Assembly: GCA_030522415.1 (NCBI GenBank)
Contig: CM060112.1
Coordinates: 12,165,001-12,229,000, forward strand
From: Channallabes apus
Taxonomy: Eukaryota; Chordata; Actinopteri; Siluriformes; Clariidae
DNA: 64,000 nucleotides
Direction of reading: 5' to 3'
Numbering within the stretch: position 1 is the first letter of the stretch; each line of letters opens with the position of its first letter. Shown here one piece after another: positions 37,110 to 49,059 of the stretch. The notes under the pieces were generated by a model that saw nothing but the letters and a program-made list of their open reading frames with translations, made no database searches and had not been told where the DNA came from. Both the position numbers and the translations under genes were made by a program.

Positions 37110-37255
37110 GTAATAGATTGTCAGCCTGTCGAAGGGGTAACCCCGCCAAGTGCCCCCCCCCCCCCCAAGTGTCCTGGGAGAGGCTCCAGGCCGCCCTCGA
37201 CCCTGTACAGGATAAGCCGTATGGAGAATGAGTGAGTGAGTGAGTGAGTGAGTGC
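37110..37255 (+). repeat. SINE 3' part with TGAG tail
   Basis: AAGTGTCCTGGGAGAGGCTC and CGACCCTGTACAGGATAAGC followed by a TGAGTGAGTGAG tail are the 3' half of a widespread fish SINE. A C homopolymer of about 16 lies inside (37146-37166 region). No head is recognised. Confidence 0.72.
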
Positions 37256-37559
37256 TTGTTAAACGTAAGAGAGTAAGTGCTCATGGCTCCACTGAGGTTT
37301 ACAGGGTGGAAAAAGATCATGTGTCCAAGAGTTTTGCAAACATTCCAACACCAGCATTGTGAACTAATTGATACTTTTAATATGGAAATAGCTTGATCTG
37401 GCTAAAGAAGGAAATGTACTTGCTTTTAACTACATGTAGAAATTTTGTACATTCTAGAAAAATACTGGATTTTTTAAAAAATTCTGAAATAAATACATAT
37501 AGCATTAGGTAATCAAGTAACATCAATAAGGTCAGCCTTTCGGAATAGTTCTTGCTACA

Positions 37560-37760
37560 ACAGTATAATGTCAAGTGCAATATCCATCATGCACCGTGAT
37601 GAAACAGCCTCACATGACGTCTATCCCAGGAAAGCAAGACCAAAACTTAAAAAAGTTAATTTAGAGTTACCTGCCTCAGAAAATCACCAATTAACAAACT
37701 GCAACTCAGATTTGAGCCATTTTGAAGGCTTTACAGAGCATAAGTAGCAGATCTGACAAC
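37560..37760 (+). pseudogene. Tc1-like transposase N-terminal fragment
   Basis: CCTCAGAAAATCACCAATTA, ACAAACTGCAACTCAGATTT and GAAGGCTTTACAGAGC parallel the block at 32300-32515. The same HTH remnant, decayed, in plus orientation. Confidence 0.65.
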
Positions 37761-38159
37761 AAATTATAAACTTGTATAGACTGGTAGTATACACGCACGC
37801 ATGATGGCTGCCTCACGTACCCTGCATTCGTATACACGTCCTCGGACTTTAACATGACGCGGCCGTACTCACCTGCGGGATGCAACATGGATATAAACAG
37901 TAGGGGCAGTGCAATCAGCCAGCACATCAAAAATGGCAGAAATTTCTGAAAAGTTGTGCAACCAGGTCCGCAAATATGGCGCGTCTTTATCTTTTACGCC
38001 GGGACAAATATGCATGTCTAAACAACTAGCAGGAGCTAAGGACGAAATTAAAATTTAACACAGAAAATAAGCTCCTTGTATATCACCATGTTTGTCTACA
38101 TTATGAAACCTCCTTTTTCCCCCTACTGGAATCCTCCGGTAACACATGTAGCATATTAA

Positions 38160-39360
38160 ATTCAAATCAAATTCTATTTGTCATGTACACAGTCATACAC
38201 AGTACGATATGCAGTGAAATGCTTACACAACCGCCCGCGACCTCAAAAAATATATATAACAAGACATAATAATGAGAAATAGAAAAGAGGCAAGAAATAA
38301 ATAAATATCTTAACTATAAGAAAGTTGAACTAAAAGATACAAGTTTTCAAAATATAACCTATCTGTACAGACAAAAATGAACTTAAATGCAAATGATACA
38401 TGGAAGGAAAGAAAAATGTCTGAAGTGTGCAATTGTCTTGAAGTGTGTAATTGAGCATTGTTTGTGCAAATGTGCTATGTCCATTATTGTTCGGTCTACA
38501 GTGCGTAGGGGTGTGTGCACAGATGAATAATGTCCATGAGTGTCCATTTCTGTGCAATGTTTCAAAACGCGGAGATGATGAGTCTTGTGTGTTACTCTGG
38601 TTGAGAGACCGTATCGCCTGCGGGAAGAAGCTCCTCAGTCTCTCTGTATTGGCCTTCAGGGAGCGGAAGTGCTTTCCTGAGCGCAACAGAGAGAACATTC
38701 CATTGTTGGGATGGCTGATGTCCTTCACGATCTTCCTGGCCTTGGTCCAGCACCGCTTGCTGTAGATCGAGTGCAGGTCAGGGAGCTCGGTGCGGATGGT
38801 GCGCTCAGCTGAACGCACGACCCTCTGTAGAGCTCATCTGTCCTGCATGGTGCTGTTACCGAACCAGGTTAAGATGTTTCCCGTCAGGATGCTCTCTATG
38901 GTGCAGGAGTAAAAGGTCCTGAGCACCTTGGAGGGCAGTCTGAAGTCTCTCAAGCACCTGGTAGAGTCTGGAAGTCTCTCAAGCACCTGGTAGAGACGCT
39001 GTCGGGCCTTTTTCACCACGGTGTTGATGTGGCAGGAACATGTCAGGTCCTGCGTCATATGAACACCAAGGTATCGGAAGTTGTCTACTCTCTCCACTGG
39101 GCTTCTGTTTATGACGGGGGTCTGGTAGTTCCTCTCCTGATTTGTGCTAAAGTCCACCATCAACTCCTTTGTCTTGCTGACATTCAGAAGGAGATTGTTC
39201 CTCGGACACAAGTTCTCCAGACTTCTAACCTCCTGCCTCAGGAGGCTGGCTCATAAGGCTGCCTCATCATTGTCAGGGATCAGGCCCACCACGACGGTGT
39301 CGTCAGCAATCTTAATGATGGTGGTGGAGTTCGTAGTGGCTATATACGCAAGTATTTGAA
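38160..39360 (-). mobile_element. 5'-truncated LINE, minus strand
   Basis: A Rex/L2-like non-LTR element. On the minus strand it starts inside the reverse transcriptase (IIKIADDTVVVGLIPDND at about 39270-39330). It continues with NLLLNVSKTKELMVDFSTN, ERVDNFRYLGVHMTQDLT and the thumb CTIESILTGNILTWFGN. After a frame change near 38825 comes MRSAERTIRTELPDLHSIY to AIRSLNQ (38560-38818). The 3' UTR ends at about 38160 with a TTTGATTTGAATTT-like tail. A tandem duplication of about 29 bp at about 38942-39000 adds codons (LPDSTRCLRDF repeat). 5' truncation is normal for LINEs. Confidence 0.88.
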
Positions 39361-39689
39361 TTAACAATGCACAGTTTGACAGAAAGACTTCTTTCCGCCC
39401 CAAGAGGAATCATCTGTTTAAACACAATGCTGAAGAGGTGACTCTTCCCACTAAGTCACACATACCAATAGTGCAAACAACCCTGACAAACCTTGTTTGT
39501 AACAAGCGAAAGCAACAATACAGGTTGTTCTGAAAGTGACATTTCCTCCAGTCTAACAACATGGCCAATGCTCACTCTCTCATATTTATATGATAACGGT
39601 CATGATAACGATGCGTAAAAACGACTACGTTTAATATTTTACATAAAACATTACTTAATGAGAATCTACCAGGGAGATGGATGGGGTGT

Positions 39690-39960
39690 GCCAGTGATGA
39701 AGACAACATGCTGTTGAAATTGCCACCGTGTTCACCTGACTTGACACAATGTGACTTTTTTTTTTCCTGGGGCTAATATATGTGAAAGAACTGGTCTTTA
39801 TCTCAGTAACCCTCCCCGCCACAACAAGCCTAGAGGAACTCAGGCAGAGGATCATTGAGGCACCGGAAGATATGCAAGATATGTTACAACGTGTTTGGCA
39901 GGAGCTGGACTACCGACTTGATGTGTCACAGGCGGTGAACATTTATGAAGCTTTGTGAAA
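39690..39960 (+). pseudogene. mariner-superfamily transposase C-terminus
   Basis: Frame: PPCSPDLTQCDFFFFLGLIY, then KELVFISVTLPATTSLEELR, then MLQRVWQELDYRLDVSQAVN and a stop. The SPDLTxCDFF block holds the third catalytic residue as Asp (D), as in DD34D/DD37D mariner-type enzymes and unlike the Glu of Tc1. RVWxELDYRLDV is the typical end of this group. A likely right terminus, GGGTCACCCTGCAG, is at about 40104-40117. The first two catalytic Asp are not visible; the element is a fragment. Confidence 0.8.
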
Positions 39961-40334
39961 TCTTTTTTTTTTATAAAATCTATATAAAACTGTTTGAATA
40001 TGTTGTTAGAATTTTGATAAATAAATCTTTCATTTTTTTTCAACATGAAGCCTATTTAATTCCATTTGCCTAGGACATATTTCAAATGATGTAAATTTTT
40101 TGGGTCACCCTGCAGAAAGAGCTAACTGCTTTTTCGTTTTGTTCAGATGACGGCTTCAGCCACACCTGAACTCACTCACTGACAAAAAGGGGGCCTGCTG
40201 TTAAACACAGCAGCACCTCACAAAGGGAGGCGAGGCGTCAAACCTGGTTAAACATCTGTCCGACAAACCCAGCGTTTTCAAGGAATTCAAAAGGTCGACA
40301 CGTGAACCGGAGCAGTTCTTTTTTTCTTTCTTTT

Positions 40335-40560
40335 TCAACGCCATGCCAGCTTATATTTATTTGGATTCACTTGTTTAAAAACTTTTAAACCAATAAAAGA
40401 CAGAATAAAACAAGTTTCCCGCAGGAGTAAAAGAATTACAGTCAAATAAAATATGTTTGACGGACAGGAGGGTTTTACAGGATGAACACTTGATAATATG
40501 CAGTTTTGAGGGTGAACCTGAGCAGTTCGCTCCCATGTTCGGTCCATGAAAGAAATACAG
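40335..40560 (-). pseudogene. LINE C-terminal fragment (zinc-knuckle end)
   Basis: The minus-strand frame contains KLHIIKCSSCKTLLSVKHIL then FDCNSFTPAGNLFYSVF. The C-x2-C...H-x3-C spacing and the VKHIL core are typical of the end of jockey/I-group LINE ORF2 proteins. The flanking reading frame does not show an RNase H or RT domain. It is a truncated copy related to 16830-16960. Confidence 0.6.
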
Positions 40561-41924
40561 CGTGACCTCTGCAGTAGTAATATACATATCCCTGCATGGG
40601 CTACATATTTGCGTAGTGCTGTAAGCATCATCCGTGACGCCGTATGCAAATAAGAGTGTCAGAACAATGGGCAGACTTTTCATCATGCGTTTGCCTCGAG
40701 CCAGCAAACAATTCGAAACAACATTCCCTGTACACACCACAGAAATGATGTAATGCGCGCACGTACACACACTCATCTATATAAACTGTTTTATTTTATA
40801 CAGGTGGACTCAGCCATCGCCTGTTTGATGTTCCATACGTCCTGTATAAAGACGTCAGGTCATGAGATCTTATTTCCTTTTAGCCTACACCTACTGTACA
40901 CTACGACAATCGAATAGCCATCCTACATTATGACTCGTCAACATGATTTCGAATCTGTAGTTCCATCTATATGGACCAAGTGCCAGTATATTATTACTTG
41001 AAACAGCTGGGTTCAGAAACTTTGTACACTACCTGGCCAACCTTAATAAAAAAAAAAAAATTTTAATTGCTGTATGTCTAATGAAATTCCCACGGTGCAC
41101 GGTCTGTAAAAAAAGTGCACATTTGACACCAATGCAATTCCACTCTCCTGCATTACAGCCAAAATCATAATACGACAACAGATGATGCTTAGATCAACCG
41201 CAAAGTTTTTTGTTTATGCAATGTTTTGGCCACAATCTGCATTTGTCAGTCAATAAAGCCATTAGAGATGGGAATCAACCGTCACCTACCGATCTGATAT
41301 TATCACAATACCTTATCGATACTTATATTCTATAAGTATCACGATTTTATAAAGATCCTGAATAGCCCCGATTTTTTTTATTTTAAACCATTAAAAAAAA
41401 GCTTGAATAATTAATTAGATGTGGCCCGTTCCTTATAACGTTAGTTTTCTCACTTAAAAAGTGAAGCATTAACCAAGCGCAGCATTTAAAACACCTGGCA
41501 TACTGGCAGTTTAACATTGAACTTAAAATTAAACAGAAAAGCTACATTGTTACTAAGCAGCACGTATCTCTGTGATCCGCTATATTATTTCTAAACAAAC
41601 TTTCACACTCACTCCTAACACACAGGATGAAAATGCATAAATAGTTCAGAGTGTGCCTGCTGTAGGATTATAAAGAAAAGGTGATGTTTTACTGCCTCAA
41701 ATGCCTCCAAAAGGCATCTCAAAACTCGACGTAACCGTGGGCGAGCGGGCTGAGTGGCTATGTACAGCTTATAAGTACAGCTTCTAATGCGAGAGATGTG
41801 TGTAGGCGTGAGTAAATTAGTTGGTTTGAGACTTATTCGCTCACAGTTTGGAGAACAAGATCAACCAATCAGGCCCAGATCATAACATTTTAATGCATGC
41901 CTTTTTTTTTTTTTTGAGGGCACT

Positions 41925-42080
41925 GGTGGCTCAGTGGTAGGTGTTTCGTCTGCCATGCGGAAGGCCCTGGTCTGATTCCCAGCCACTGCCCAAACCCCAG
42001 CCACTGTTACAATGGGAGGGTTGCATCAGGAAGGGCATCCGGCGTAAAACCTGTGCCAAGTTGTAGTGCGGACTGGATAA
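41925..42080 (+). repeat. tRNA-derived SINE
   Basis: The head GCACTGGTGGCTCAGTGG with TCTGATTCCCAGCCACTGCC is a degenerate tRNA fold with an A box (TGGCTCAGTGG) and B box (GTCTGATTCCC). The body GGGTTGCATCAGGAAGGGCA and CCGGCGTAAAACCTGTGCC is the conserved part of a fish SINE. It lacks a clear poly(A) tail. Confidence 0.78.
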
Positions 42081-42137
42081 TGCATCCGAATTTTGATAAT
42101 TTCAAACCTAAAAAATGTGCCTCTTTCATTGAGAAGG

Positions 42138-42340
42138 CCAGGGGTAGCTCAGTGGTTAAGGCATTGAACTACGGTTCGGAAGATCCCAGGTTCAAACCCC
42201 ACAACCACCAACTTGCCACTGTTGGGCCCTTGAGCAAGGCCCTGAACCCTTAACTGCTCAGATGTATAATGAGATAAAAAAAAATTTAAGTCACTCTGGA
42301 TAAGAGCGTCTGCCAAATGCCTAAATGTAAATGTAAATGT
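42138..42340 (+). repeat. tRNA-derived SINE with TGTAAA tail
   Basis: The A box TAGCTCAGTGG is perfect (42145-42155) and the B box GGTTCAAACCC is at 42189-42199. The body holds CACTGTTGGGCCCTTGAGCA, the 3' part CTCTGGATAAGAGCGTCTGC, and a tail of TGTAAA repeats. This SINE is abundant in ostariophysan fish, which is one reason for suspecting a catfish or relative. It is not a functional tRNA gene because the cloverleaf is not maintained. Confidence 0.88.
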
Positions 42341-45300
42341 GTCTCTGTGGCGCCACTCGGAAGCTTCCGCTCTCTGTTCAAAATTGTTCATATCCGAGGC
42401 TGATTAAACTGAAAAACAGACAATTCTGGTCACTGGACGATTGACTGGTTAATCTTTATTATGAATATAAAAAAAAAACACACATATACACAAGTGACTC
42501 TAACCGAGTTATCATCCAAAGATGTTGAAATTGTCGACAAAAAAGGTAGCACGAACTCCGTTATATGAACGCATCGCCCACACGACCACACAGAGCATGA
42601 AAATGCGGGCCGATGCTACTACATCAACTAGCAGGGCTAGCAGTGGGGCTGTAACAAAGCAGATATCGATCAAGTCGTCTTTCGTGGCCATTACACCTTA
42701 TGAAAGGTGATCCAAAAGGAGAAGGATATAACCAGGGCCGTTTCTAACTTTCTAGCGAAAGATATGATGCCCCTAAGCACACGAGGCAGAAGTTAGCTCC
42801 TTATTCGCAGCTTCCGATTCGTTTGACTCCTTATTGCGCAGCGTCTCATTCCGCAGCTGAAGTTTAGCTCCTTATTCGCCTCGTTACTAACGTGTTCATG
42901 TTGGCGAAAGCTGCGCAGTTTATCAATAAAACGTTATTTTGGTGGCTTAAACCATTCTGGCTAAGCAAATATGAACTATCCAACACCTAGCAGGTACCCA
43001 ACTATATAGTAAAGTGAAATTGTCCTGACCCAGATTGATAGCTGCATAATTCATTCCATTTTTGTTGTCATTGCATGCTTAAGCCATTATGTCAGTTTAT
43101 TGGGGCCGTGTGAAATAGCCTTCCTTTAACTCTGAATTGTGGGATAAAAAGACAGCCCTAGTGTGTGTGGTCTAAATGTTGTTTCTCATTATTGTTTAAA
43201 AATCTCAAAACATTGTAATACATCATCACAAGATACTTATCATCACAAACAAGTATTTTTTTTAAATAAACATATTTGCCTTGTAAAGATTCTGAGCATT
43301 TGCCTATAGTATCTTAATTTTTAAGGCCAAATCTGTCATCTGTTTTTGTTAATAAACTATACTTTAAAATGTAATTTAATGAACCCTTTAATTTTTGTGG
43401 CTTCAGTTTAATTTCAGTTGTTCAACATTGATGTTCAATAAATAATCATATAGTAGATAATGTGTGTTGCCTTCAATTAATCAATCAAGTAATGCACCCT
43501 TCATTCAAAAATCTCTCACTTGTGAGCATATTTACTGTACAAAACTTGTCAGTGAACTATGAGGGCAAAAAATAAAATAAAATAATCGTTTATTAATCGT
43601 AATCGATTTTAGGCCAAATCGCCCAGCCCTAATATATTATTTTGGAGTCAGTCTGGTGATACGTGAAAACAAAAGCATCGCGATTTATAACTGAATCTAT
43701 TCACCCCCATCTATAAAAGCCACACCATCGTGTGGCTAGACATCTCAAGACAGATATCAAGGCTGCTAAAATGCAAACCGTAGAAATCGTATAATCTGCC
43801 GTAGCGCACAATAATTCATGATGTGCCCACCCGATGGGGTTCCACCTCTGCTCTTCTGGCTGAGGACTGAAAGAAGTACCATCTGATGCTCAGTGAAACA
43901 GACAACTCTGAGAAAAATAGTAACTCTGAGTAAAGCTGTCACTCTTTTCAAAGATTTCACAGGGGAGTGAGAGAGAAAGAAACGACTCCCTCATCAGTCC
44001 TGGCACTCATGTGGAAGATAAGAGCCTGCTGAAAGATGAGGAAGGTGACAGTCCACTGGCACTGGAAATGAAGCGGAGAATTCGAGAAGTAGTTGAAAAA
44101 GCGATATGACGAACATGATCCGTACATGACACTTAACAGCTCCACTTTCTTACACATGAGATTTAAGACACTGTTAAACTTCCAAGGGAGCATGCGGTCA
44201 TGAGCAAAAAAGGAGCAGAAAAAAAAATTATGACCTCAAAAGAAGTGAGCAGACAAGACGAGATCCTTCTACACCCACAGCACCCTTAGATCAGACTAAA
44301 TGCAACACAAACAACAAAGATTACACAATAAACACAAGTCAATTCTTAAATAATAACAGAAGACGCACCTATAAGACAAGTCATAGTTTAATGTGCAAAT
44401 ATTTGGGTAGAAGAACTGCGAGCTCCAAAGTGCACAGGTATAAAAGGACGGATGAGTTCGAAGCTTATCTATGGAGCACAATGACCGTGGGACGAAACTA
44501 TTTGATCTCTATCAATGCCTAATCCAACGGTGCAACTCTACATAGCAGATGATTACCGATCATGCAGACGGCCTGTGACGAGTTTTTTATAACCACAAAA
44601 AGAAATACATAATTCATTTTAGCTGATAGGATCTGGAACTTTGGGCCTGACCTCACACTACAATCAGTGATATATTGACTCTCCTTGTAAATATTTTACT
44701 TGCTTTGAAGGAAGCAATAATGTTAATGAATAATCTAATACTCCTTAATGAACAGAAACGGTAGTGTTGAGGTTAGAAGGCAGGAACAGGTTGGAAGATG
44801 TCTGGAAATAAACCAAGGTGGTTAATAATGAACCTGAGATTCATGATAGCACTGAGTGCATATAAGGGAGCATGCATTGTTTTTGTCAATCTGAATTCAT
44901 TTCATCCTTGCACACTGGGAATTATGTTTAACTTTATGATTTAAACACTAACTACAAACCACACACGGTTCAAATGATTTGTTTTGCAAGATGACAATTA
45001 GAATATGCTGCTTAGGTAATGAACCAAAGCTGATCACATCTCAAAGAGGTTCCTTCATTACTTTCTAACAAAATCTACATACAGTAATTACGCGTGCTGC
45101 ACCGTATACTCCCCCCGCCCCTTATAAACACCTTTCTGTTTCTCTTAAAGTCTCCCTGTGGTGTTTATTAGGTGTTAAATCTGCTTTTGGGAATTCGAGC
45201 ATTCGACTGTAGGTGACTGAGAAAATTATCTTTCAATCTGTTCTACTGCTTCATTTTGAAAAGAAAAATAAACAGAAATTTGTTTCACACGTGCAGAAAC

Positions 45301-47207
45301 GCAAGACACATCCATCATAAAGGGCGTGGAGTACACAAACACAGGTCATCTTTCTAACTATATGTTTGTACCATTTAATTTTCACCGTAAGATCTTTAAA
45401 AAAAAACCTCACAATCACCAGACTGACATCAGATGGACCTGAAAACATTTAGAACATTCGTTCATGCGGAAAAAATTTTAACCCCGTCAAGACTCCAGTC
45501 TGAACTAACCAAACCTGAAAAACTCCCCAAACTGAGTTTGTAATATCAGGGGAAATATAAAACCATTTTACTTTTCAGAGCTACAGGGCAGAGAGAGGGA
45601 GAGAGCACACAGACGCAAAAGACAGGAAAAACTGAGCCGCAAGGGGAAATGAATGAAGAAACATATACAAGAGAAATGTACATACAAAGTAGAATGTATT
45701 AGCAGCTTAAAGAAAACAGAGGCGATGTCCTTGATAGCGGCTAATATGATATATGATTTACACTGCTCATACAGACTATCAGTAGAGTTAAATAAGCATT
45801 TGGACATACAGTACAGTAAGGGTGGCTCCAGGGTCGAGGGTTTAAAACTGAGTTCTCAGTGTTTATCATACATCGACGTACGTTTCCTCTACTGATTGGA
45901 TGATCATCAATTATAGTCGAAGACATTTTTGCTTTTGCATTATAAGCAAAAATTTATTTTAATAATTAAAAATTCCTAAAACTTGTAACACAGAACTGCT
46001 ATATAGCAAAAACTATAACATTTTTGAAGATGCAGGCGTATAATGCAGATAAATGCGCACGTTCACAAAATGATTGTGTAAAATATCAGATGAAGTTTCT
46101 CATGGCGACCTGCTATATAACCTTTTTACACTGCGGGCGTGCTTTTGGTTTTACTAAAGAACGATGCAATTATCCCAACAAAGGAAAAGGGCGAGATGCA
46201 ATGGTAAATACAAGCTGGTCTACACCGACAATGTACTTCCACTCTGTTTGAAAGGTTAACGTATTCTGTAACAGATGCTTTAATCCTAGTAATCCTAGAT
46301 GATGTACGGATATGGAGTGGATGGACTGATAAAAGGAAGGGGATAGATGATGTGTGGATTGAAGGGATGGACGAAAACTAGTTGTCCTCATGCTCATGTT
46401 TTGTTAGCAATGTGGCCAACTCAGGCAGGTAATTCTACATTTTCCATCTAAAATCAAAAACCTGTATATTAAGTTTTTTAAAATTAACAGATGAATATAC
46501 CTGTATGGTGATGAATCTAAAACTTGCATGTATATATACACACACAGTATACCTCATATAACAGTAAGATGCTATACTTTGTTTATTTCCGACGATGTGT
46601 GCAGCCATGTTGATTTGACGTCACTGTCAACAGGGAGAAAAGAAGATTTGGGAGTAAAATGTTGCGTTGACTTCTGCTGTTGTGTGTCTTTATGTGCATT
46701 TATGACGTGTTCTCTAAATTCATTATAAAAAATTTTTTCCCACTTCACTGTTCGTCCCGAAAGATAGCAGCATAGATGGAAGGAAGGGAGAAAGAAAGTA
46801 ATAAGAAATAAGTAAGGATGGATTGTTGCATGAATGAAAGAGATGGCTGGAAATGGCTGGACAGATGACACTATAAAGGGATGGATGGATGTTAGGGAAG
46901 GATATATTGAGGAAAGGGAAGGAAGGAAGAGTGAAAGGAGCAACATGCAGAGTTAACTACTGTAACGCTGCAGTGGTATTTATGTCACGAGTTGTGCATC
47001 ACTGGGTTTTGCAAAAATATCATCATCACCAGAAGCAAATAACACAAAAATATATTTTAAAAATACCACTTATTTAAAAGTAACAAACTTGTAAGTTAAC
47101 AAGATAAATTCTAAAATAAAGAAAACCATGCCTCCTTTTCACTTCATTGTACTGAAAGATGGAAAGATCTAAGAAACGGAGGCGATTAATGAATAATGAA
47201 AAAGCAT

Positions 47208-47255
47208 TGATGAATAAATGAATGGATGGATGGATTGATGGATGGATGAAAGGAG
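47208..47255. repeat. GGAT/GAAT simple repeats
   Basis: ATGAATGGATGGATGG and related units. The wider interval 46300-47255 is enriched in degenerate GGAT, GGAA and GAAA motifs, which explains long low-complexity frames on both strands. Confidence 0.85.
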
Positions 47256-47741
47256 ACTCAGGTAAGACACAACTCTGATTCTGCCTGAAAGACAGTGACT
47301 GTTTGCTCACACTGTCCAAACCAACCATGACAGGAGATTACGTAAGCTCAACGCTCCTGATGAACATGCAACAAAAACATGCATTAAATCACACCTACGA
47401 GCAGGTACGACGAGGTGAAGCGTTCACTATACGAGATGAAAAACGGCGTAGAGTAACGCAGAAGGCTGATTCATCCTAGTTCGATCCTGACGTTACTGTA
47501 TACTGAGGATACAGTATTTTCCGTCTGCTGTTTCTATGTACGTTTGCCCAGCAGGTAGATTAAGGACAGACTGATGGTGCAGACTCATTTCTTTGCTGCA
47601 CCTGCTGTATGTAGTGCATTTTTATTATTATTAAAGCTACAGTTGAATACAGTACACATGTGATGTGACGTGGGGAACATCTCAATCACCTCCATCATTA
47701 GGTTTTTTTTTCCATATATTTACATGCATGACCTCACTCAC

Positions 47742-47822
47742 CCCATCTTTCCCTTCAGATCCACTGGACTGTTGCTCAGCGCTGCTCAGCTTCCTTTTCT
47801 GCTTGTTCTCAGTCCTCTTCAT
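47742..47822 (-). CDS. mast2: mast2 coding exon 1
   Basis: ATG at 47822-47820 opens a 27-codon frame, MKRTENKQKRK then LSSAEQQSSGSEGKDG, ending exactly at a strong donor (GGG|GTGAGT) in phase 0. Exon 2 begins in phase 0, so splicing gives ...GSEGKDG-KEAAVQSSLLFRKLSNPD. Vertebrate MAST2 also starts MKR and has an EGK-rich stretch just before LLFRKLSNPD. The codons before this ATG are a poly-lysine run from a T/A homopolymer, so the first in-frame MKR methionine is the better start. The basic, low-complexity N-terminus gives limited homology evidence; phase, donor and position next to a promoter-like region support it. Confidence 0.75.
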
Positions 47823-48720
47823 TTTTTTTTTTTTTTTTGGATGGAAAGACAGAAACCAGCTGGTCACCTCAAATGATCATGGTCGTGGGTTGATTATCTT
47901 AAAGTAGTTTTCCCAGATGAATTTTCACAGCCGGAATCCATCGACGTCAATGGAGACAGATTAACAAATTAATAATAAACTCTGATAGAACTAGAGATTT
48001 CCTCGAGCTCGTTCATGCCCAGTACTAACTGTCTAGCTAACTCACAAACTAACATCTGTGGATGTAGGATTAGGATTAGCTAGGGCTAACCTAGCTTAGA
48101 GGACATCAGCGAGACGAGTTTAAAAAAAAATAAAAAAAAAGTGTCCACTCGAATGACAGTCGAAAAATATTAAAAATAAAACGCAGGTTATGTCGTTAGT
48201 TTAGACATAACACAAAAAAAGCTAGCTAAGGTAATTAGCCGCATTCCCGCTTCTCTCTAACGAAGCTAGCATTTAAGCTAATCCCCCTCTCCTCTCTTTT
48301 AATTCAGAGTGGAGGACAGAATTTTCTCTTCCTTGCTTGATATCCTCTCTCTCTCTCCCTCCATCTAAAACTCATCCATGTCTCATGTCTCCTGTCTCCG
48401 CTCGTCTCTCCGCGCGAACCATTAAGCTAGCGGTAGTTTAGCTAAAACCGGTCACTTCAGCACTAAAGCAAAAAAAAGCGCTCGCGCCTCAAGTCTTCAT
48501 ACCCGGCGCCGGTTAAACACAGGAACGTTACTGTTCTCAGATCAGCATGTCTTCTGATATGTCTCCCGGTGCGCACATCCGGAATAAACAGAAACACACA
48601 CGGCAGGTTTAATTCCACTGGATCCCGGGTTGCTCTGCACCTCTGTCTAAGTCACAGGAATTTACACGCTTCCTGAATTGCTCCTGACCACCTGTTCTGA
48701 GATCAGCTGCAAACCGGTGT
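47823..48720 (-). promoter_or_regulatory. mast2: mast2 5' leader and promoter region
   Basis: Sequence just upstream of the mast2 start has the highest CpG content of its neighbourhood (48400-48620, with CCGCTCGTCTCTCCGCGCGA and CCCGGCGCCGG). It also carries repeated GCTAGC/TTAGCT motifs often seen in fish leaders. No TATA box is evident, as expected for a broad CpG promoter. The transcription start and any 5' leader splicing cannot be fixed from the sequence alone. Beyond 48800 an (AT)n run ends the region. Confidence 0.55.
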
Positions 48721-48812
48721 CGCATCAATACGAAAACTACCACAGCGCTGATCTGGGAGCGGTTCAGCGTCACTCTGCACTAAGAAATGGCACGTGGAAA
48801 TTGTGGCACGCG

Positions 48813-48815
<3 letters not shown>

Positions 48816-48849
<34 letters not shown>
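48816..48849. repeat. (AT)17 microsatellite
   Basis: Alternating TA at the upstream edge of the mast2 promoter region. Other AT runs lie at 27489-27521 and 36293-36316. Confidence 0.95.
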
Positions 48850-48851
<2 letters not shown>

Positions 48852-49059
48852 ATGTGCCTCTGCTGCCACCTACAGGAAACTCGGATACCATGAAGCGTTC
48901 ACTTATTTAACCTTAAATTTGTAGAAAGAGTTAAAAGTAAAAAACTGAAATAATCTGATCAAAATGGAGTTTTGTCTTAAAACTACTATTAAAATTCACT
49001 TATAGTACTTCATCGCTGTTATTATTTCAGCTGTGAAAATATTAACAAAAAAATATTAA

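Larger units (their letters stand above)
41263..43713. mobile_element. composite of hAT remnants
   Basis: The left edge TAGAGATGGGAATCAACC and the right edge TGAATCTATTCACCCCCATCTA pair as imperfect inverted ends; the flanks ATAAAGCC and TAAAAGCC match at only 6 of 8, so the boundaries are tentative. Inside are two SINEs (41925-42080 and 42138-42340) and a hAT transposase scrap at 42522-42710 (KQISIKSSFVAITPYER, the N-terminal linker of ZBED-type hAT enzymes). A second hAT right end, AATCGCCCAGCCCTA, closes at 43632. Confidence 0.55.
10901..47741 (-). other. mast2: mast2 intron 1 (about 37 kb)
   Basis: This is the span between the donor of coding exon 1 (GTGAGT at 47741-47736) and the acceptor of exon 2. 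It contains no convincing gene of its own. Listed separately are two LINE remnants, several hAT, Tc1 and mariner relics, SINEs and simple repeats. Parts where I recognise little beyond AT-rich sequence and short simple repeats are 11310-13980, 14550-16690, 16980-18640, 27720-29290, 33480-34110, 34180-36000, 36240-37100 and 43720-46300. Confidence 0.75.

Noticed and set aside
38451..38765. Plus-strand 104-codon frame
   Set aside because: Antisense shadow of the LINE C-terminal frame on the minus strand.
42138..42212. tRNA gene with good A and B boxes
   Set aside because: It is the head of a SINE with the standard body and TGTAAA tail; the cloverleaf is not maintained. The same applies to 49498-49570.
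46572..46946. Ser/Pro/Phe-rich 124-codon minus frame
   Set aside because: It arises from degenerate GGAT/GGAA simple repeats; low complexity, no family features.
47682..47867. Longer mast2 start with a poly-lysine stretch (MTSWFLSF upstream)
   Set aside because: The extension reads through a T/A homopolymer on one side and into the intron after the GTGAGT donor on the other. The MKR start fits the MAST2 family better.
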